In this document: piece by piece, positions 35,799-43,901 of the stretch | Position numbering within the stretch: the stretch's first letter is position 1 | Layout of the letters: each line of letters opens with the position of its first letter | Assembly: GCA_020851735.1 (NCBI GenBank) | Contig: JADZCD010000008.1 | Location: 1 to 64,000 of the forward strand | DNA: 64,000 nt | Source of the DNA: Phycisphaeraceae bacterium | Lineage (GTDB): Bacteria; Planctomycetota; Phycisphaerae; Phycisphaerales; Phycisphaeraceae | Reading direction: 5' to 3' | Program-made: the position numbers and the translations under genes | The notes under the pieces: model-generated | The model's database searches: none | The model's input: the letters and a program-made list of their open reading frames with translations, nothing else | What the model was told of the DNA's origin: nothing

Positions 35799-36728
35799 CC
35801 ATCTTCCTCATCTGTCGTTCGCACCATCCGCTTAGGCCACTCGCCGGACCCCGACGATGCCTTCATGTGGTATCCCCTGGCGGATTTCACCGGGCCCGAC
35901 GGCCAGACCCATCGCCCCCGCATCGACACGCGCGGCTATCGTTTCGTCCACGTGCTCGAAGACATCCAATCGCTTAATCAGCGGGCGGAGCAAGGCGAGC
36001 TGGAGATCACCGCCCTGTCCATCCATCAATACCCCTTCGTGGCTGAGCGCTACGCCTTAACCGCCTGCGGCTCATCCATGGGCGACGGTTATGGCCCGAT
36101 GGTCGTGGCCAAGGCGGACCGCGATTTCTCGCCCGCGAAGTTTTCTCCCGCCGACCTTCCCCGCCTGCGCCTGGCTATCCCCGGCCGGCGCACCACGGCC
36201 TGGCTGGCGCTGCAACTTTTTATGCGCGATCACCAACTGACGCCCTTCGCCCCGCGGGTGGAAGTCGTGCCCTTTGATCAGATCATCCCGGCCGTGGTCA
36301 AGGGCGATTTTGATCTGGGCCTGATCATTCACGAAGGCCAACTCACGTTTTCTCACGCGGGCCTGCAATGCCTGGTAGATTTAGGCCGGTGGTGGAAAGA
36401 CACCCGCCACCTGCCCCTGCCCCTGGGCGGCAACGCCATCCGCCGCGACTTGGGGCCCCAGGCTATGCGGGAAATCGCTGACATCCTCCAGCAATCCATC
36501 CGCTACGCCCTGGCCCATCGTGAAGAGGCGGTGCGCTTCGCCCTGCAGTGGGGGCGCGGGCTCGACGGCAAATTAGCTGACCAATTCGTAGGCATGTACG
36601 TCAACCAGTGGACCTTAGACTACGGCCCGCAAGGTCGCGCGGCCGTACGGCAATTGCTGGCTGAGGGCGCCGCCACCCAACTGATCCCCCCCTGCGGAGC
36701 GATCGACTTTGTCGGCAGCGAAGCCTAG
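35796..36728 (+). CDS. mqnD: 1,4-dihydroxy-6-naphthoate synthase
   Basis: A 310-aa enzyme of the futalosine route to menaquinone; it converts cyclic dehypoxanthinyl futalosine to 1,4-dihydroxy-6-naphthoate in the cytoplasm. The protein has the periplasmic-binding-like fold of MqnA/MqnD. Diagnostic pieces are LGHSPDPDDAFMWYPLAD at the N-terminus, ITALSIHQYPFV, the late VKGDFDLGLIIHEGQLTF with the conserved His, and the PLGGNAIRRDLG loop. No Shine-Dalgarno sequence: the start codon sits at the edge of a heptamer array. Other mqn genes are not in the window. The phage block starts 28 bases after its stop. Confidence 0.93.
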   Translation: MPSSSSVVRTIRLGHSPDPDDAFMWYPLADFTGPDGQTHRPRIDTRGYRFVHVLEDIQSLNQRAEQGELEITALSIHQYPFVAERYALTACGSSMGDGYGPMVVAKADRDFSPAKFSPADLPRLRLAIPGRRTTAWLALQLFMRDHQLTPFAPRVEVVPFDQIIPAVVKGDFDLGLIIHEGQLTFSHAGLQCLVDLGRWWKDTRHLPLPLGGNAIRRDLGPQAMREIADILQQSIRYALAHREEAVRFALQWGRGLDGKLADQFVGMYVNQWTLDYGPQGRAAVRQLLAEGAATQLIPPCGAIDFVGSEA

Positions 36729-36756
36729 GACTCGCGGCTGTGCATGTTTCATACCC

Positions 36757-38511
36757 TTACGCCCATCTTCTGACCTCTAGTTTCCCCGTACCCAGTTCCA
36801 GATTCACCACCATGTACCGCAGGGCGTCAGCCAAGTGATCCGGGCCGTCCTTCACAGGCTCATCGCGTTCCGGACGCTGCGGGTCAAAGTGGTATTTCAC
36901 CAGCGCCTCCTGCAATTGCCGACACCGGCTGTGCAGCCTCAGCGTCCGCCGATCCAGCCGCCGGCGGATGCGCTCGATGCCCTCGCGCAAATTGCTGCGG
37001 CGGTGACGCACGCGATACCCCGCGCCGCGCAGCACCTGCACGTCGCTTAAGCCTGTCTGATCGTTCCGCGCCAGGCCGGCCGGGTCCACGCCGATCCACG
37101 CCGGCTTGGGCCAGGGACGCTTTTCGATCGCCCGTAAGTGCTCCTCAAGCGTCAGCCCCTCGGCGGAATATTCATCGACAATCTCCAGCACCGCCGGCTC
37201 CAGCGCGCCCCTGGCCTTCGCTTGCGCCCCGTGGATCACCCGGCCCCAGAGCATCACCAGCGGATTGCGCAAACCAAAATCCATGCCCGCGATCCATAGG
37301 TCATCAGCGTTGGCCACGTCCGATCCATCGGCCTCCATTCCCGCCACGTGGACCTGCGGATCAAAGCCCGGATACACGCTGTCGCTCCGCCGCGGCTGAC
37401 GGCAGAGCATCTCGCTCTCCCACGCCTGCCGGCTGATCCGCTGCTGCTGATCCACCAGATCCGCCACCGGCACAAAACCCTCCGCCCGGCGGGCCAGGCC
37501 CTGACAATCCTCCGCCAGCGCACACGTCTGGCATGCGCGGCTCGGCCCGCACCGCTCCACCACGTCCAACGCGCACCAGCGAAACAGGCGTGCCGGTTTC
37601 AACTCTCCCTCCGCGCCGCCTGGCGGCGCCGCCGCCCGTGCCACGATCCTGCTCATCAGTCCGAACGGCCGATGCATCGTCGAAAGAGCTTCCACCGTCC
37701 CGCGCACGTACACCGGCCCGCACCAGCCCGAGCGCGTCACCAGCTGCGCCGCCTCCCAGACGTCCGGCTGAAACAGCTCCACTTCATCGCAGCGAATCTT
37801 GTGCACCCGCTGCCCGCGCACCGAGCGGTGCGATTGGCTGAGCACTTCCACCACGCTGCCATGAGCCAATGCAATCCGCCGCTGCGTCGGCTCACCGCCC
37901 AGCAAGTCCGGAAAAATCTCCCGCACCCCCGGAAGGTGAATCAAACCCAGCAAGTAGCCATACATCTTGCTGGATTGCTCAAGACTTCCCCCCAGAATCC
38001 GCACCTGAATCCCCGGCTTAAAAATCAAATCCAGCAGCGTCGCCACCGCGCCCAGAAACGTCTTGCCCCCGCCCCGATTCGCCCATACCACCAAATCCCC
38101 CCCGCCTGTTCCACTGCTCCCCTGCGCAATTGTTCCCGCTTCTGATCCGCTCGGGTGCCACACAGCATGCTGAAAGCTGCCGTGTGCCGACCCCGGAACC
38201 CCCGCAAGTTCCTTATCGTTTAGCGGGCGATCGCAGATCGCCGTGTTCCCAACTCCCGAAAACGAAACCTCCGACTCAAAAAACGCCGCCTTCAGGTAGT
38301 CAAACGGCCCACTGGACCCCGGCGTCATCGGATGCTTGGGCACGTGCACCCCCAACACCACCGATACAAGACAATGCAACTGCCCCGCATCGACCGGCCG
38401 CAGCTTGGCGATGCGATCCATCAACCGTTGGTACTCCCGCCCGCTTTCCGCGTTGGCTTCCGCACGGTTCCGTTGCGCGCGGCAAGCCGGCGACTTTTTC
38501 CGTCTGGCCAT
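36757..38511 (-). CDS. terL: phage terminase large subunit with inserted palindromes
   Basis: A 584-aa DNA-packaging motor. The ATPase half has Walker A ANRGGGKT (144-151) and Walker B IRCDEVE; the nuclease half has GMDFGLRNP, GVDPAG and a late KDGPDHLADALRYM with metal-binding acidic residues. A Cys cluster (CGPSRACQTCALAEDC) between them could bind zinc or an iron-sulfur cluster. Residues about 82-138, just before Walker A, are translated from a family B and a family D palindrome plus GGAAG-type units and look foreign to the protein. It pumps DNA into the procapsid through the portal (59365-60924). Last gene of the leftward block. Confidence 0.92.
   Translation of the reverse strand: MARRKKSPACRAQRNRAEANAESGREYQRLMDRIAKLRPVDAGQLHCLVSVVLGVHVPKHPMTPGSSGPFDYLKAAFFESEVSFSGVGNTAICDRPLNDKELAGVPGSAHGSFQHAVWHPSGSEAGTIAQGSSGTGGGDLVVWANRGGGKTFLGAVATLLDLIFKPGIQVRILGGSLEQSSKMYGYLLGLIHLPGVREIFPDLLGGEPTQRRIALAHGSVVEVLSQSHRSVRGQRVHKIRCDEVELFQPDVWEAAQLVTRSGWCGPVYVRGTVEALSTMHRPFGLMSRIVARAAAPPGGAEGELKPARLFRWCALDVVERCGPSRACQTCALAEDCQGLARRAEGFVPVADLVDQQQRISRQAWESEMLCRQPRRSDSVYPGFDPQVHVAGMEADGSDVANADDLWIAGMDFGLRNPLVMLWGRVIHGAQAKARGALEPAVLEIVDEYSAEGLTLEEHLRAIEKRPWPKPAWIGVDPAGLARNDQTGLSDVQVLRGAGYRVRHRRSNLREGIERIRRRLDRRTLRLHSRCRQLQEALVKYHFDPQRPERDEPVKDGPDHLADALRYMVVNLELGTGKLEVRRWA
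38098..38268. repeat. palindromes of families B and D inside terL
   Basis: Family B at 38218-38246 and family D (GTGCCACACAGCA ... GCTGCCGTGTG) at about 38153-38197, each with perfect or near perfect arms, separated by CCCCCGCAAGT-like sequence. The frame remains open across the whole tract. Confidence 0.85.
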
Positions 38512-38553
38512 CAGTCCATCCTTTATGAGTGTGATCCGTTTCCCCGGTTTTAA

Positions 38554-39021
38554 CTATTCCCCAGCCTGTTCCGCCGGCACGCCGTCACCGGCCGGCGCGG
38601 GCAACGAGCCGTAGACCTTTTCGTGCAGTTCCTCCAGTTCGCCGGCCGACGTCGCCACCGCCCGACTGCCTTCCAGCGTCAATTCCAGCGTCTCGCCTTC
38701 ATCCACGCGTTTTAAGTCCAGCCGCAGAAGGTCCACGCACGCCCGCCGGGCCACGTCGGCGCTGCCCTCGGCCGATTCGTCCGTGGCCAGCTTGATCAGC
38801 CGCGTGGCCGCCAAAAGGCGATACCGGCTGAGCAACACCTGCGTCTGCAGATCCGCCAGCAGGCACAACCCCCGGAGCACCTGGTGATTGCCCGGCATGC
38901 TCACCCAACTGGCCAGCACCTCCGGGCGCAGGCGATGCTTTTTGCCTAACGCCACCAGATCGTGCTGGGCTCCCAAAATGTCCGCGATTAACCGCTCCCG
39001 ACGCTTGACGCCAATTCTCAT
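38554..39021 (-). CDS. probable terminase small subunit
   Basis: A 155-aa protein directly upstream of terL (42-base gap). The N-terminal half (RRERLIADILGAQHDLVALGKKHRLRPEVLASWV) looks like a helix-turn-helix, followed by a long amphipathic helix (LADLQTQVLLSRYRLLAATRLIKLA), which fits the DNA-binding and oligomerising parts of small terminases that recognise the packaging site. The last 40 residues are acidic and flexible. The assignment is by position and shape, not by a clear family signature. Confidence 0.6.
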   Translation of the reverse strand: MRIGVKRRERLIADILGAQHDLVALGKKHRLRPEVLASWVSMPGNHQVLRGLCLLADLQTQVLLSRYRLLAATRLIKLATDESAEGSADVARRACVDLLRLDLKRVDEGETLELTLEGSRAVATSAGELEELHEKVYGSLPAPAGDGVPAEQAGE

Positions 39022-39077
39022 TGGATCCTACTCCTGCCTCGCTTGTGCATACGAAATACGAACCGCCATGCCACGCC

Positions 39078-39689
39078 TCACCCTGCCGCTCGCTGCCGAA
39101 CCAAGCTCAACAGCGCCTGCTCGCGCGTTCCGCCTAAATCGCCTAAGCACGCTTCCAACTCCCGCTTTTCGGCCGGCAAAAGAAAAAAGTGCACTGCCGC
39201 GGGCATGTCGGCCAGGTCGGCCGGGCGCCGCAGCGGCGGCGGCGGATCCGTGAAGCGCGCCAACGCCTCCAACTCGCTCGCCCGCTCGGGCAACAGAGCC
39301 TCCAACCGCGGCAAGTCCATCTGCCTGCCCAGCTGGGCCACCAGACGCGCCCGCAGGCGCATGTCGTCCCGACCCTGCAGGCGATTAAGCGTGCCCAGCA
39401 GAATCAACGCCTCCTGATCGCCAACCTCCCACACCAGACAGCGCGCCTCGGTCAGGCCCAACTGCTTGATCGCCGCCGCCCGATGATGACCGTCTAAGAT
39501 CTGATACGCGCCGCCTGCCTCGGCCTGACTTTCGCTTTGCGCCTCCGCCCACGGGCGCACGATCAACGGCGGATACCGCCCGCTCCGCTTAATGTGCCCC
39601 GCCAGTTTCTTTAGCAGTTGCGGCGACATCACATTGCAGTTGTCCGGATGCGGGTGAAGTTTCGACAGAGAAATGATCTGGATTTCCAT
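39078..39689 (-). CDS. ParB-like (ParB/sulfiredoxin fold) phage protein
   Basis: A 203-aa protein with a ParB N-terminal domain: ISLSKLHPHPDN, KLAGHIKRSGRYPPLIVRP and ILDGHHRAAAIKQLG, the nucleotide-binding GHHR motif of the ParB/Srx fold. CTP-binding ParB proteins and several phage nucleases share it. The C-terminal part is helical and unrecognised. Start at 39689 with GAGG seven bases before it; the in-frame extension upstream is translated heptamer repeat. It lies between the small terminase and GNAT genes in a leftward run, so it may help packaging or DNA modification (inference). Confidence 0.75.
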   Translation of the reverse strand: MEIQIISLSKLHPHPDNCNVMSPQLLKKLAGHIKRSGRYPPLIVRPWAEAQSESQAEAGGAYQILDGHHRAAAIKQLGLTEARCLVWEVGDQEALILLGTLNRLQGRDDMRLRARLVAQLGRQMDLPRLEALLPERASELEALARFTDPPPPLRRPADLADMPAAVHFFLLPAEKRELEACLGDLGGTREQALLSLVRQRAAG

Positions 39690-39744
39690 GAATAGACCTC
39701 GATGGAATTGGAAGTTGAAGCTGACCTTGGGAGAGTCCGGAAGA

Positions 39745-39893
39745 ACACAATGACGAATGACGAGTGCTGAATGCCGAGTGCCGAATGTCGAATGCCGAAT
39801 GCGACCCAACGCCATACCCCCAACCCCAGACCCTAGACCCTTGGTTTCATTCGCCATTCGACATTCGTCATTCGTCATTCGCCACTCATCCCT
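39745..39893. repeat. heptamer composite element (inverted orientation)
   Basis: GAATGNC-type units (39751-39808), CCCTAGA-type units and CCTTGGTTTCATTC core (39838-39852), then GNCATTC units to 39893. The GNAT gene uses a TGA inside this element as its stop codon. Confidence 0.88.
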
Positions 39894-40744
39894 CCCCCCC
39901 TTCGCTTGTCATACAGGTAATACACCGGCGTGCAAAACAACCGCACCCGCGCATCCCGCAAATGGTCCTTAGGTTCCTTGGAACTATCCGCCGCCCGGCC
40001 CGCTGTCCGGCGATGCCACCGGCGCAGTTCCGCCAATAACCAACGGTTTTCCGCCGGCGGCAACTGCGCCACGCGCTGCCAGGCCCACGCGATATCCGCC
40101 AAATCTCCAACGGACAATCCCACCCGCGCCAGAGCCGCGCTCAGTCGCAGGTCATGCTCGTGGGCCGGCCGGCGATAGGCGGTCATGCCCGCACGCTCAA
40201 AAAACGGCGCCACCTCGCCCATGGCTGCCAGAGCTTCGGTGTAAATCGTCGTGGCGGTGCGCAAGGCCTCCTTCACCAGCGCCACCGCCCAGCCCGCGCC
40301 GCGATAGCGCGGGTCAATCACCACCCGACTGATGCAGCGCAATTCGTCAGCCAGCAGCGCCGCCCGGGCCGCCATGTTCTTCTGCCGACCGTAGCGGCTT
40401 CCTAACGCTTGGTCCCGCAGGCGACCATTGAGCGTCGGCATGGACTCGACCAGCACGCCCGCCGCCATGGAGGAATGCCCAATGCCCAGTGGCGAATGAC
40501 CAATAGAAGACGGGGGCTGGGGTCCAGGGTCTAGGGTCTGGGGTTTTAAGACAGGCCGGCTTGGGCCTTCGACATTCGGCACTCGCCACTCGTCATTTGC
40601 CTTCCCCAGAAATCGCGCCATGGCTGACGGACGCGCATCATCCACCAGCACCAGCACCCGTGTGGCCGTGGCCGGCCGACCGGCGCGATAGTGGTGACAC
40701 GCCAGCGCGTCGTAGTCCGCGATGCTTCCTGCCTGGATTTTCAC
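39875..40744 (-). CDS. GNAT-type acetyltransferase-like phage protein with heptamer insertion
   Basis: A 289-aa protein. CISRVVIDPRYRGAGWAVALVKEAL is the GNAT acetyl-CoA binding loop (R/QxxGxG/A variant), and APFFERAGMTAYRRP is the late GNAT strand and helix. It follows an ABC ATPase gene by 13 bases; COG2401 proteins are one-chain fusions of just such an ABC ATPase and acetyltransferase, so the pair is probably the split form. Residues about 48-94 come from a heptamer composite element (40463-40603) and break the expected GNAT N-terminal region. Start is GTG at 40744. The C-terminus runs into another heptamer element. Confidence 0.75.
   Translation of the reverse strand: MKIQAGSIADYDALACHHYRAGRPATATRVLVLVDDARPSAMARFLGKANDEWRVPNVEGPSRPVLKPQTLDPGPQPPSSIGHSPLGIGHSSMAAGVLVESMPTLNGRLRDQALGSRYGRQKNMAARAALLADELRCISRVVIDPRYRGAGWAVALVKEALRTATTIYTEALAAMGEVAPFFERAGMTAYRRPAHEHDLRLSAALARVGLSVGDLADIAWAWQRVAQLPPAENRWLLAELRRWHRRTAGRAADSSKEPKDHLRDARVRLFCTPVYYLYDKRRGGGMSGE
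40463..40603. repeat. heptamer composite element inside GNAT gene
   Basis: CAATGCCCAATGCCCAGTGG-type left arm, core CCAATAGAA, GGGGTCCAGGGTCTAGGGTC 7-mers, then GACATTCGGCACTCGCCACT right arm. Same layout as 35625 and 39745, with an open reading frame through all of it. Confidence 0.85.
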
Positions 40745-40757
40745 AGCTTTTCCCCGG

Positions 40758-41525
40758 TTAAACCTGAGTTTCCCGATACGCGATCTCCAGCCGCTCGCCC
40801 AGGTGTTTTTCAATCAGCACGTCAGGCTCCAGAGGCTCCAACAGATCGTCGTGCGTGGTGGCGATGACAAAACACACTCCCGCATCGCCCGCAAAGTCAC
40901 GGACCCACCGCCGCACGCCCCGCGCCAACGTCCGGGCTGTCACCCGATCCAGCGTGGCGGCGAATTCATCCGCTAATATCACGATCAATTCCACGCCGGC
41001 GTCAGGTTTCTTCCTTCCTTCACCTCGACCATCGACCATCGGCCGTCGGCCATCCGTCGCCGCCGCCAGCGCCTGCGCCAGCCGGGCCCGCCAGCGCTGG
41101 CCGTCGGACAGCTGCGCCACATTCCGCAGCATGACAAAAGCGTCCGCCAACCCCGCGTGGCCCAGCAAGCGCAAGACTTCCTTTAATTCCAGGCCCGCGA
41201 ACGCATCCACCAATGGCCCCTGGGCCAGCGGCGGAAGCTCGTCCATATTCACCACGCGCACCTCCGCGCGCTCCGCCAAGCCTTGGCGGATCAACCGCAG
41301 TATCGTGCTCTTGCCTCCGCCCGACGGCCCGGTCACAAAGACCACCTGCCCGGACTGCAACACCAACTTCGTGGCGGGCACCACCTTCATCAGTCGATCC
41401 TGATCCAACCCCAGCCCGAACATGGCCGCCACCGACCTCACGTTGGGCGAAACCTCCGTGTTCTCCTTTCCACTTCTCTCCGCCGCGGTCGCATACGCCT
41501 GGCTCAGATTCAACTCCACCCTCAT
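40758..41525 (-). CDS. ABC-type ATPase (COG2401-like half)
   Basis: A 255-aa soluble ATPase. Walker A GPSGGGKS (66-73), ABC signature LSDGQRWR (139-146), Walker B VILADEF (182-188) and a switch His in ATTHDD. It lacks membrane parts, so it is not a transporter on its own. The downstream neighbour is a GNAT protein, matching the two halves of COG2401, an ABC ATPase fused to an acetyltransferase of unknown function. Residues about 156-177, between signature and Walker B, are encoded by four heptamer units (40995-41060) and are probably an insertion. Its start overlaps the upstream HTH gene by ATGA. Confidence 0.8.
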   Translation of the reverse strand: MRVELNLSQAYATAAERSGKENTEVSPNVRSVAAMFGLGLDQDRLMKVVPATKLVLQSGQVVFVTGPSGGGKSTILRLIRQGLAERAEVRVVNMDELPPLAQGPLVDAFAGLELKEVLRLLGHAGLADAFVMLRNVAQLSDGQRWRARLAQALAAATDGRRPMVDGRGEGRKKPDAGVELIVILADEFAATLDRVTARTLARGVRRWVRDFAGDAGVCFVIATTHDDLLEPLEPDVLIEKHLGERLEIAYRETQV

Positions 41526-41992
41526 GATTCCTCCGTCTCTACTTGTGGTTTCACGTCCCGTCCTAAGGCCGCGGCCAGGGCGAGGGCATGCAGCTCCCGC
41601 AGCCGCAGGCGTACCGCGTGGAGCGATAGCCCCGTGTCCGCGGCTGCCTGACGCAAGGAGCGCCGCTGCAGCACCACCACGTCCGCCACGCGCTGGGTTT
41701 TTTTGGAAAACAGATCCCTCCGCCCAGCCACAAATCGAAACAGCGGCGAACGCATGTGCCTTAGCAGCACTTCGGCCTCACGATGCACCTGCCACTTTTT
41801 TTGGCCCGTCAACTTGGCCACCTGCCTAAAGCTCAACCCGTACCGAAACAACTGGTCCATGAGCATCCGCTCCTCGGCCGGCAAGTGCTCAGCCAGCGCC
41901 AGCACCTGTTCAAACCCCTCCCGCCGATCCACGCTGCGGCGCAGGAGCGACTCCTGGGCATACTCAACCGTGTGTGTCTGGACCCTGGCCAA
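41522..41992 (-). CDS. sigma-factor-like helix-turn-helix protein
   Basis: A 156-aa DNA-binding protein with two possible helix-turn-helix units: LSFRQVAKLTGQKKWQVHRE and RSLRQAAADTGLSLHAVRLR. The first, with the preceding LPAEERMLMDQLFRYG, resembles region 4 of sigma-70 factors. It may direct transcription of the phage genes. The start appears to be TTG at 41992, about eight bases after GGATGG; no in-frame ATG is available nearby. It heads the leftward run HTH-ABC-GNAT-ParB-terminase and is divergent from the repressor gene. Confidence 0.65.
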   Translation of the reverse strand: MARVQTHTVEYAQESLLRRSVDRREGFEQVLALAEHLPAEERMLMDQLFRYGLSFRQVAKLTGQKKWQVHREAEVLLRHMRSPLFRFVAGRRDLFSKKTQRVADVVVLQRRSLRQAAADTGLSLHAVRLRLRELHALALAAALGRDVKPQVETEES

Positions 41993-42017
41993 GATGAGCC
42001 ATCCGTATAAAAAAGAA

Positions 42018-42045
42018 TTGACAAGGCTGGATTCTGTTCTATACT
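42018..42045 (+). promoter_or_regulatory. sigma-70 promoter for the repressor gene
   Basis: TTGACA (42018-42023) and TATACT (42040-42045) with a 16-base spacer. A minus-strand TATAGA overlaps the same -10 region (42037-42042), so rightward and leftward promoters may compete. An 11-base inverted repeat GGTA-GTT-TACC at 42062-42072 could be an operator half. Confidence 0.7.
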
Positions 42046-42147
42046 TGTTAGGTATCTGTACGGTAGTTTACCACACACGGAGAAAAGTTCAATAATCATT
42101 GAACAAAAAATCTTGGGTAATCAGGTCTAAGACAAGGCAACATTCTC

Positions 42148-42996
42148 ATGCGGACGGTCGGGCAGATCATCAAGGAACGCCGGCTCGCGCTGGGCTTAAC
42201 CCTCGCCGGCTTGGCCTCCGCGGTGGAGGTCAGCAAAAGCTACCTTTCGATGATCGAAAACCACCGGGTTTCCAATCCCCCTTCCGAAAAACTCCTGCGG
42301 GCCCTGGAACGCGCGCTGGACATCGCCGACGGCGAGCTGTGCCGATCCGCCGGGTGGGAATCCGCCCCGCCGGCCGTGCTTGAAGAGGTCTGCCACTTGG
42401 CCGCCACCGCCCAACACGGGCAGGAACTGGCCCAATGGCTTTTGGACTCGGCCGGGCTGCGCGGCGACGGCGCCCGCAACCTCGACCAGCTCTTCCGCAG
42501 TGGGGAACTTAATCGCCGCATTGAACAAACCCTCGGCTGCGCCCAGGCCCAGTCGCCCGACCTGGATGATCGGCTGCCCATTCGTTTTCGCGTGCCTCTG
42601 ATCAACCGCGTGGCGGCTGGCTACCCCACCGACTTTACCGACCTGGCTTATCCGGCCCGCGTCGCGGACGAATACATCCCCTGCCCCGACCTGGCCGACC
42701 CGCAGGCTTTTGCCGCGCGGGTGGTCGGCCTGTCCATGCTCCCGGACTACCGCCAGGGCGATATCGTCGTCTTTTCCCCGGCCGCCAAGGTTGAGGAGGG
42801 TTGCGATTGCTTTGTACGCCTTGAGCCCGATCACCAGACCACCTTTAAACGCGTGTTTTTCCAGCCCGATGAATCCGGGCAGCCGGCTTCGGTCATCCGC
42901 CTCCAGCCGCTTAACGCGGACTTCGCTCCCACCCTCGTCCCGCGCGAACGCGTGGCCGGCCTGTACCGGGCGGTCTGGCGATTCCAGCGGCTATGA
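42148..42996 (+). CDS. XRE/S24 repressor (CI/LexA type)
   Basis: A 282-aa phage-type repressor. The N-terminal XRE helix-turn-helix (about 5-60: LTLAGLASAVEVSKSYLSMIEN) binds operators. The C-terminal S24 domain has a self-cleavage site Ala-Gly (157-158, RVAAGYP), the catalytic Ser196 in GLSMLPDYRQGDIVVF and Lys234 in TTFKRV. RecA-stimulated autocleavage would lift repression after DNA damage. It is the only rightward gene of the phage block and has a good promoter 100 bases upstream. The intact catalytic residues argue that the block is still under regulated control. Confidence 0.9.
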   Translation: MRTVGQIIKERRLALGLTLAGLASAVEVSKSYLSMIENHRVSNPPSEKLLRALERALDIADGELCRSAGWESAPPAVLEEVCHLAATAQHGQELAQWLLDSAGLRGDGARNLDQLFRSGELNRRIEQTLGCAQAQSPDLDDRLPIRFRVPLINRVAAGYPTDFTDLAYPARVADEYIPCPDLADPQAFAARVVGLSMLPDYRQGDIVVFSPAAKVEEGCDCFVRLEPDHQTTFKRVFFQPDESGQPASVIRLQPLNADFAPTLVPRERVAGLYRAVWRFQRL

Positions 42997-43013
42997 AGCC
43001 CGAGGGTTTCTTG

Positions 43014-43293
43014 TGGCGAATGCCGAGGGGCTGATTTCCGATTGGCGATTGCCGATTTCCGATGTGAAGGAAAAATCCATTTGGTTTTCCACAACCGAGA
43101 GCGACGGCGTACGGCGGGTTGGGTGCGTGGAATTCCGCTTGGGAACGAAAACCATGGGGAATGAAACACGGAATCTGCATTTTAGAATCGGATGAGGCCG
43201 TGCCGTTTGGGCCTCTCACATCGGCAATCGCAAATCGGCAATCGGCAATCTTGCCTTCGACATTCAACATTGCCTTCCCCATCCCCTACTCTC
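43014..43293 (+). repeat. long inverted repeat, left copy
   Basis: About 270 bases: GATTGCC/GATTTCC heptamers, a unique centre of about 120 bases (from GTGAAGGAAAAATCC to GGAATCT), then GGCAATC heptamers. Its inverted partner lies at 44160-44440, with about eight mismatches over some 230 bases counted by eye. Confidence 0.88.
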
Positions 43294-43304
43294 CATCGCT
43301 TCCT

Positions 43305-43868
43305 CTACGGCTGGGGAATCTTCTCTTGCTCGATGACTCCGCCTTGCGGGCTGATCACTGCCTCGGCCTCCATGCGCTCGCCGGCGGCCGGCAGGAACGT
43401 CACCCGCAGCAGCACCTGATCGCGAATCACCGCCAAGCTCTCGATCTTCAGGCGAAACAGATACGCCCGGGTGATCGGATCGTAGAAAATCTCGTTGGTC
43501 TGCCGGCTGAACATGCGGACGACCCAGCTGAACAGCCGCCGGCCCACCTCCGCGCCGCTGGCGCGGGCGGTGGAGAAAAGCTCCAGACGAAACTCGCCCA
43601 CCGCCTTGGTCGAGTCCCCGTTTTCGTCCAGAAACTCCACGCGGGCTTCCAGCAAGGCCTGGTCGGTTTCGCGCACAAAACGCGTGGAGGGATAGATCCG
43701 CATCCGCACCGGGCGAACCTGCCAGGGCTGATCCAATAGCAGCCAGGGTTGCCGGGCGTCGCCGGAAGCGGCTGACCCGCCCTTGAACTGACAGCCCGCC
43801 CACAGGCTGGCGGACACCAGCAGTCCCGCCAGGATGCCATAGCGCCAGGAGTATGTTGCCTCTTCCAT
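43305..43868 (-). CDS. phage-block lipoprotein
   Basis: A 187-aa protein with a lipoprotein signal (LVSASLWAGC, Cys26). The mature part has a regular alternation of strands (MRIYPSTRFVRETDQALLEARVEFLD and IFYDPITRAYLFRLKIESL) and no known domain. It is the last gene of a leftward small-gene run with the holin-like gene and lies between two long inverted repeats. A role in lysis or in altering the host envelope is possible but only inferred from position. Confidence 0.65.
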   Translation of the reverse strand: MEEATYSWRYGILAGLLVSASLWAGCQFKGGSAASGDARQPWLLLDQPWQVRPVRMRIYPSTRFVRETDQALLEARVEFLDENGDSTKAVGEFRLELFSTARASGAEVGRRLFSWVVRMFSRQTNEIFYDPITRAYLFRLKIESLAVIRDQVLLRVTFLPAAGERMEAEAVISPQGGVIEQEKIPQP

Positions 43869-43901
43869 CAGCCGGGAGGATAGACGCCCGCGAGCCTGAC
43901 A

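Noticed and set aside
36729-36756. Attachment site at the mqnD/terL junction
   Set aside because: I could not find a matching direct repeat near 60925-61158 by eye.
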